From assembly GCA_949358305.1 (NCBI GenBank), contig OX442314.1:44152581-44216580 (forward strand): a stretch of DNA of 64,000 nucleotides, in the 5' to 3' direction. Source of the DNA: Strigamia acuminata (Eukaryota > Arthropoda > Chilopoda > Geophilomorpha > Linotaeniidae). This document shows positions 60,635 through 64,000 of this stretch, piece by piece. A model generated the notes under the pieces. It searched no databases and was not told the origin of the DNA. It saw only the letters and a program-made list of their open reading frames with translations. Made by a program: the position numbers and the translations under genes. Numbering within the stretch: position 1 is the stretch's first letter; each line of letters starts with the position of its first letter.

Positions 60635-63600
60635 TTAGATGTTCTCCTGCGCCGGACTTTGGTTGCTGCTTCCGCCCGAACTGTGAGTCAATTTGTCGTG
60701 GTGTTTGTGCTTGTGTTTGTGCCTGTGTTTGTGTTGTTTCTTCTCCTTCTTCCTCTTCTTGGCTTTGTGCGCGCGCACAACGTCGCCCGCCGCGGTGGGC
60801 ACGGCGCTCCACGCGTCTTTGAACATGCTCGAGTCGAAGCCGGTCGGCTGACATCCGCCTTGGCCCGCGACCGCGATCCCGGGCAACGACTGCGAACTGT
60901 CCGAATAAATCTCGTTGCGAATCGGCACCAGGGAACTGCCGTTCGAGTCGTTGCTCAGCTGAGACGCGCTCTGGCTTCGCGGAACCGGCGAAATCTCCTT
61001 CGAAGAAAAAGTCAGAAGAAATCAAAATAAATTAAAATAATTGAAAATAAATCAGAAAAAATCAAAATAAATCAAAATAATTGAAAATAAATCAGAAAAA
61101 ATCAAAATAAATCAAAATAATTGAAAATAAATCAGAAAAAATCAAAATAATTGAAAATAAATCAGAAAAAATCAAAATAAATCAAAATAATTGAAAATAA
61201 ATCAGAAAAAATCAAAATAAATCAAAATAATTGAAAACAAATCAGAAAAAAATCAAAAGAAATCAACAAAAATCAAAATAATTCAAAAATAAACAAAAGA
61301 AATCAGAGAAAATTAAAATAAATCAGAAAAAATCAAAATAAATCAAAATAATTCGTATGAAATCAGAAAAAATCAAAAGAAATCAGAGAAAATCAAAATA
61401 AATCAGAAAAAATCAGAAGAAATCAAAATAATTCAAAATTAATCAGAAAAAATCAAAATAATTAAAAAAAAATCAAAATAATTCAAAATAAATCAGAAAA
61501 AATCAAAATAAATTAGAAAAAATCCAAGTAAATCAAAATAAATCATCCAAAAATCAAAACAAATCATCCAAAAATCAAAAAATAATATATTTTTTTTTTA
61601 CTTTTTCTTCGATTTCCACGCGCTCCGTCTTGATCTGCGCGGGCAAAATGACGGGCAAAATTGCAGCGAATTCAGGCGCGGCGGGAACATCGATTTCTTC
61701 CGCGACGATTTCCTCCTGCACCACTTGTTGCACGGCTTCCACCACCTCTTCCGGAACAACATCCACCTCCATCGGTTCTACGACCGCTTCCTTCTTGATC
61801 TCCGCGTTCATCTGCGCGCGTTTTTCCTTCAAATTCAGCACCAGCGCAAACTGTCAAAAAAAAAAACCAAAAAAAATCAATCTGTCAATCAAAAATCCCA
61901 TTCGACTCCGATAACAACCAACCTCGGACGCGGGCAGACAATTCGGGCGTCCTTTGCCGTACAGAACGAAATAGAGATCCACGACGTCGCATCGTTCCCG
62001 CGCGTCGTGCGACAACCCCGAACTGAAAACGAAAAAACTTAGAAAATCTCGAAAAACTTAGAAAAACCTCGAAAAAAGTTCGAAAATCTCGAAAAAAGTT
62101 CGAAAATCTCGAAAAAAGTTTGATAATCTCGAAAAAACTTAGAAAACCTCGAAAAAAAATTTCGAAAAAATCGAAAAAAGTTAGAAAAAACTTCGAAAAT
62201 CTCGAAAAAACTTCGAAAATCTCGAAAAAACTTCGAAAATCTCGAAAAAATTTCGAAAATCTCGAAAAAATTTCGAAAATCTCGAAAAAACTTCGAAAGT
62301 GTCGAAAAAAACTTCGAAAATCTCGAAAAACATAAATATGAATTTTTCTTTTACTTCATCCACTTCCAGAGTGTTTCGACCAGTTCGTCCGTGTTAAGGT
62401 GGCTCTGGTCGCGCGGGGTGAACGGCGGCGACGCGATCAACGACCGCAGCGCCCGGTGCCTGAAATACGGCACCGGGTCGCGCTGGATCAGCTCGATCAG
62501 GCTGTTCAGATCCCCGATCTGGCCGTCAGCTGAAAAACCAATCGATTAATTTCCATCTAAATTTTAAATCGATTTTTTCCTTCAAATTACTCTTGATGTA
62601 GTCGATGAGTCCCTCGACGGCGGCCAACCGGACGTCGATAAACTGACCGTAGCGAGCGTAGTTTGAGAAGAGCGACGAGCTGCTCGGGAAGTGTCCGAAT
62701 TTCTGCAGCTTGCGGATCACCCGGAGACAACTGAGAGAAAATTTTTTAAATTGGATTTGGTTCGAATTGCGGTTTTAAATATTAAATACCTGACGGTTAC
62801 GGTGTATTTGTAACAGGGCAGTAGTTTCTCCATGTTCAAGTACCTTGTGACCTCCTCTAGGATGAGTTTGGTGTCGGCAAACAGTAGGTCGGCCGTGAAG
62901 TTGTTTCTAAGGAGAGACATCGAGGTTAGTGCGAAGAGTAGGACATTTGGGAATAGGATTGTGATTTGTTGGTGTGATCGGAGCTCGTTTCGTGCAGTGT
63001 GTTTGCTCGTACATTTCTTGAGATTCGAGTGAGATTTTTTTAAAGTTTGGGAAAAATCGATGAAAATCATAAAATCATAAAATCTATGGGAAAAATCGAT
63101 TAAAATCATAAAATCTTTTGAAAATATCGATGAAAATTATAAAATCTTTGGGAAAAATCAATTAAAATCGTAAAATCTTTGGGAAAAATCGATTAAAATC
63201 ATAAAATCTTTTAAAAATATCGATTAAAATCGCAAAATCTTTGGGAAAAATCGATTAAAATCATAAAATCTTTAAAAAAAATCGATTAAGATATTAAAAT
63301 TGATTAAAATCATAAAATCTTTGGGAAAAATCGATTAAAATCTTTAGGAAAAATCGATTAAAATCTTTGGAAAAAATCGATTAAAATCTTTGGGAAAAAT
63401 CGATTAAAATCATAAAGTCTTTTGAAAATATCGATGAAAATCATAAAATCTTTTAAAAATATCGATTAAAATCGCAAAATCTTTGGGAAAAATCGATTAA
63501 AATCATAAAATCTTTGAAAATAATCGATTAAGATATTAAAATTGATTAAAATCATAAAATCTTTGGAAAAAATCGATTAAAATCGTAAAATCTTTGGGAA

Positions 63601-63951
63601 AAATCGATTAAAATCATAAAATCTTTTGAAAATATCGATGAAAATCGTAAAATCTCTAGGAACAATCGATTAAAATCATAAAATCTTTGGAAAAAATCGA
63701 TTACCGGTAAACTCTTTTTTATGCAACATATCGCTTTTTCTCACAAACACACTTCCGAGCACCAAAAACCACTTCCATGCACATAAAAGTGACTTTTAGT
63801 CGCCATCTCAGACAACAAACACAAAAAACAGCCCAAAAAAAGCACAAAATCCACTAAAAAACACAAAACTTTCAAACATAAACATTACATATTAGTATGA
63901 GCGGCCGCAATCGGTGTCAGTGTCTCCCCCAGCGAATCAATAAGTGCAGCC
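60635..63951 (-). CDS. Taf2: TAF2 (TFIID subunit 2), C-terminal 7 exons, partial
   Basis: A TFIID component that helps promoter (initiator) recognition. Exons seen are 63951-63889, 62906-62790, 62730-62591, 62529-62355, 62022-61923, 61850-61602 and 60997-60635. All borders are GT-AG and the phases agree, giving about 402 codons including the stop; the 5' part lies beyond the window. Conserved stretches are ALIDSLGETLTP, RYLNMEKLLPCYKYTVTVS, YARYGQFIDVRLAAVEGL, LIQRDPVPYFRHRALRSL, SGLSHDARERCDVVDLYF, YGKGRPNCLP and LVLNLKEKRAQMN. Then come an acidic Val/Glu-rich insert and the typical Lys/His-rich tail (KQHKHRHKHKHKHHDK). The N-terminal aminopeptidase-like domain is not in the window. Polyadenylation motifs AATAAA on this strand are at 60500-60513. 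Three introns carry distinct minisatellites. Confidence 0.93.
61020..61590. repeat. 40-bp minisatellite in the last TAF2 intron
   Basis: Units of GAAAATAAATCAGAAAAAAT followed by CAAAATAAATCAAAATAATT fill the intron 60998-61601. Confidence 0.93.
62030..62340. repeat. 20-bp minisatellite in a TAF2 intron
   Basis: About 15 units of CTCGAAAAAACTTCGAAAAT fill the intron 62023-62354. Confidence 0.93.
63045..63715. repeat. 30-bp minisatellite in a TAF2 intron
   Basis: Units of ATCGATTAAAATCATAAAAT followed by CTTTGGGAAAA occupy most of the intron 62907-63888. Confidence 0.93.
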
Positions 63952-64000
63952 CTGTAATAATTATCCGAAAACTAAAACAAAAAAATAAAAAAATAAAATC

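Noticed and set aside
60591-61025. 144-codon frame at the TAF2 3' end
   Set aside because: Runs through the splice acceptor in the wrong frame; the TAF2 reading with the Lys/His tail explains the exon.

Overview
The window is eukaryotic nuclear DNA, very probably from an insect. It has spliced host genes with GT-AG introns, an AT-rich background, and many retrotransposons, DNA transposons and minisatellites. Four host genes are recognised by their proteins: an intronless Elongin C (5388-5741, minus), an RZ-type regulator of G-protein signalling like insect double hit (44032-50931, minus, 5 exons), AIMP3/eEF1E1 (55080-56403, plus, 5 exons) and the 3' part of TAF2 (60635-63951 and beyond the window, minus, 7 exons seen). 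A pogo-type transposase-like gene (57575-58918, minus) lies between AIMP3 and TAF2. The order of insect cannot be read from this sequence.

The left 38 kb is mostly Ty3/Gypsy-type LTR retrotransposons. Family 1 has a complete young copy, element C (23524-37915, plus, 1744-bp LTRs, TSD TGCT), and the 3' end of an older copy, element A (1-5041, plus). Family 2 is element B (6024-18890, minus, 820-bp LTRs, TSD CTGT). Both full elements have intact gag and pol joined by an A-AAA-AAC slippery heptamer with a spaced hairpin, which predicts -1 frameshifting. Downstream of pol, where an env would sit, both carry non-Env accessory ORFs. Family 1 has a cysteine-rich 505/506-aa protein whose ATG directly follows a splice acceptor. 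Family 2 has a two-exon 250-aa protein and a 637-aa proline-rich protein.

The most striking signal is in the non-coding RNA of family 1. The LTR, leader and 3' region consist largely of consecutive short perfect stem-loops. Comparison of copies A and C shows compensatory base changes in at least two stems, which argues for selected RNA structure. A cysteine-rich accessory protein encoded in the same RNA is a natural, untested candidate partner.

The middle (38-51 kb) holds a Tc1-like element with about 410-bp inverted repeats and internal direct repeats, a small two-exon gene of unknown function, and the RGS gene. An RGS intron has been invaded by a hAT-type MITE and a PIF/Harbinger-type MITE. 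A TE-free copy of that intron, with part of the adjoining exon, lies at 40012-40584. From 51 to 54 kb there is a GGGGCCCC-containing minisatellite with higher-order structure.

The right end (54-64 kb) has short host genes whose introns and spacers are each filled by a different AT-rich minisatellite. Inverted arrays of one such repeat flank the pogo-like gene. All exon structures and homologies come from reading the sequence; no database search was possible.
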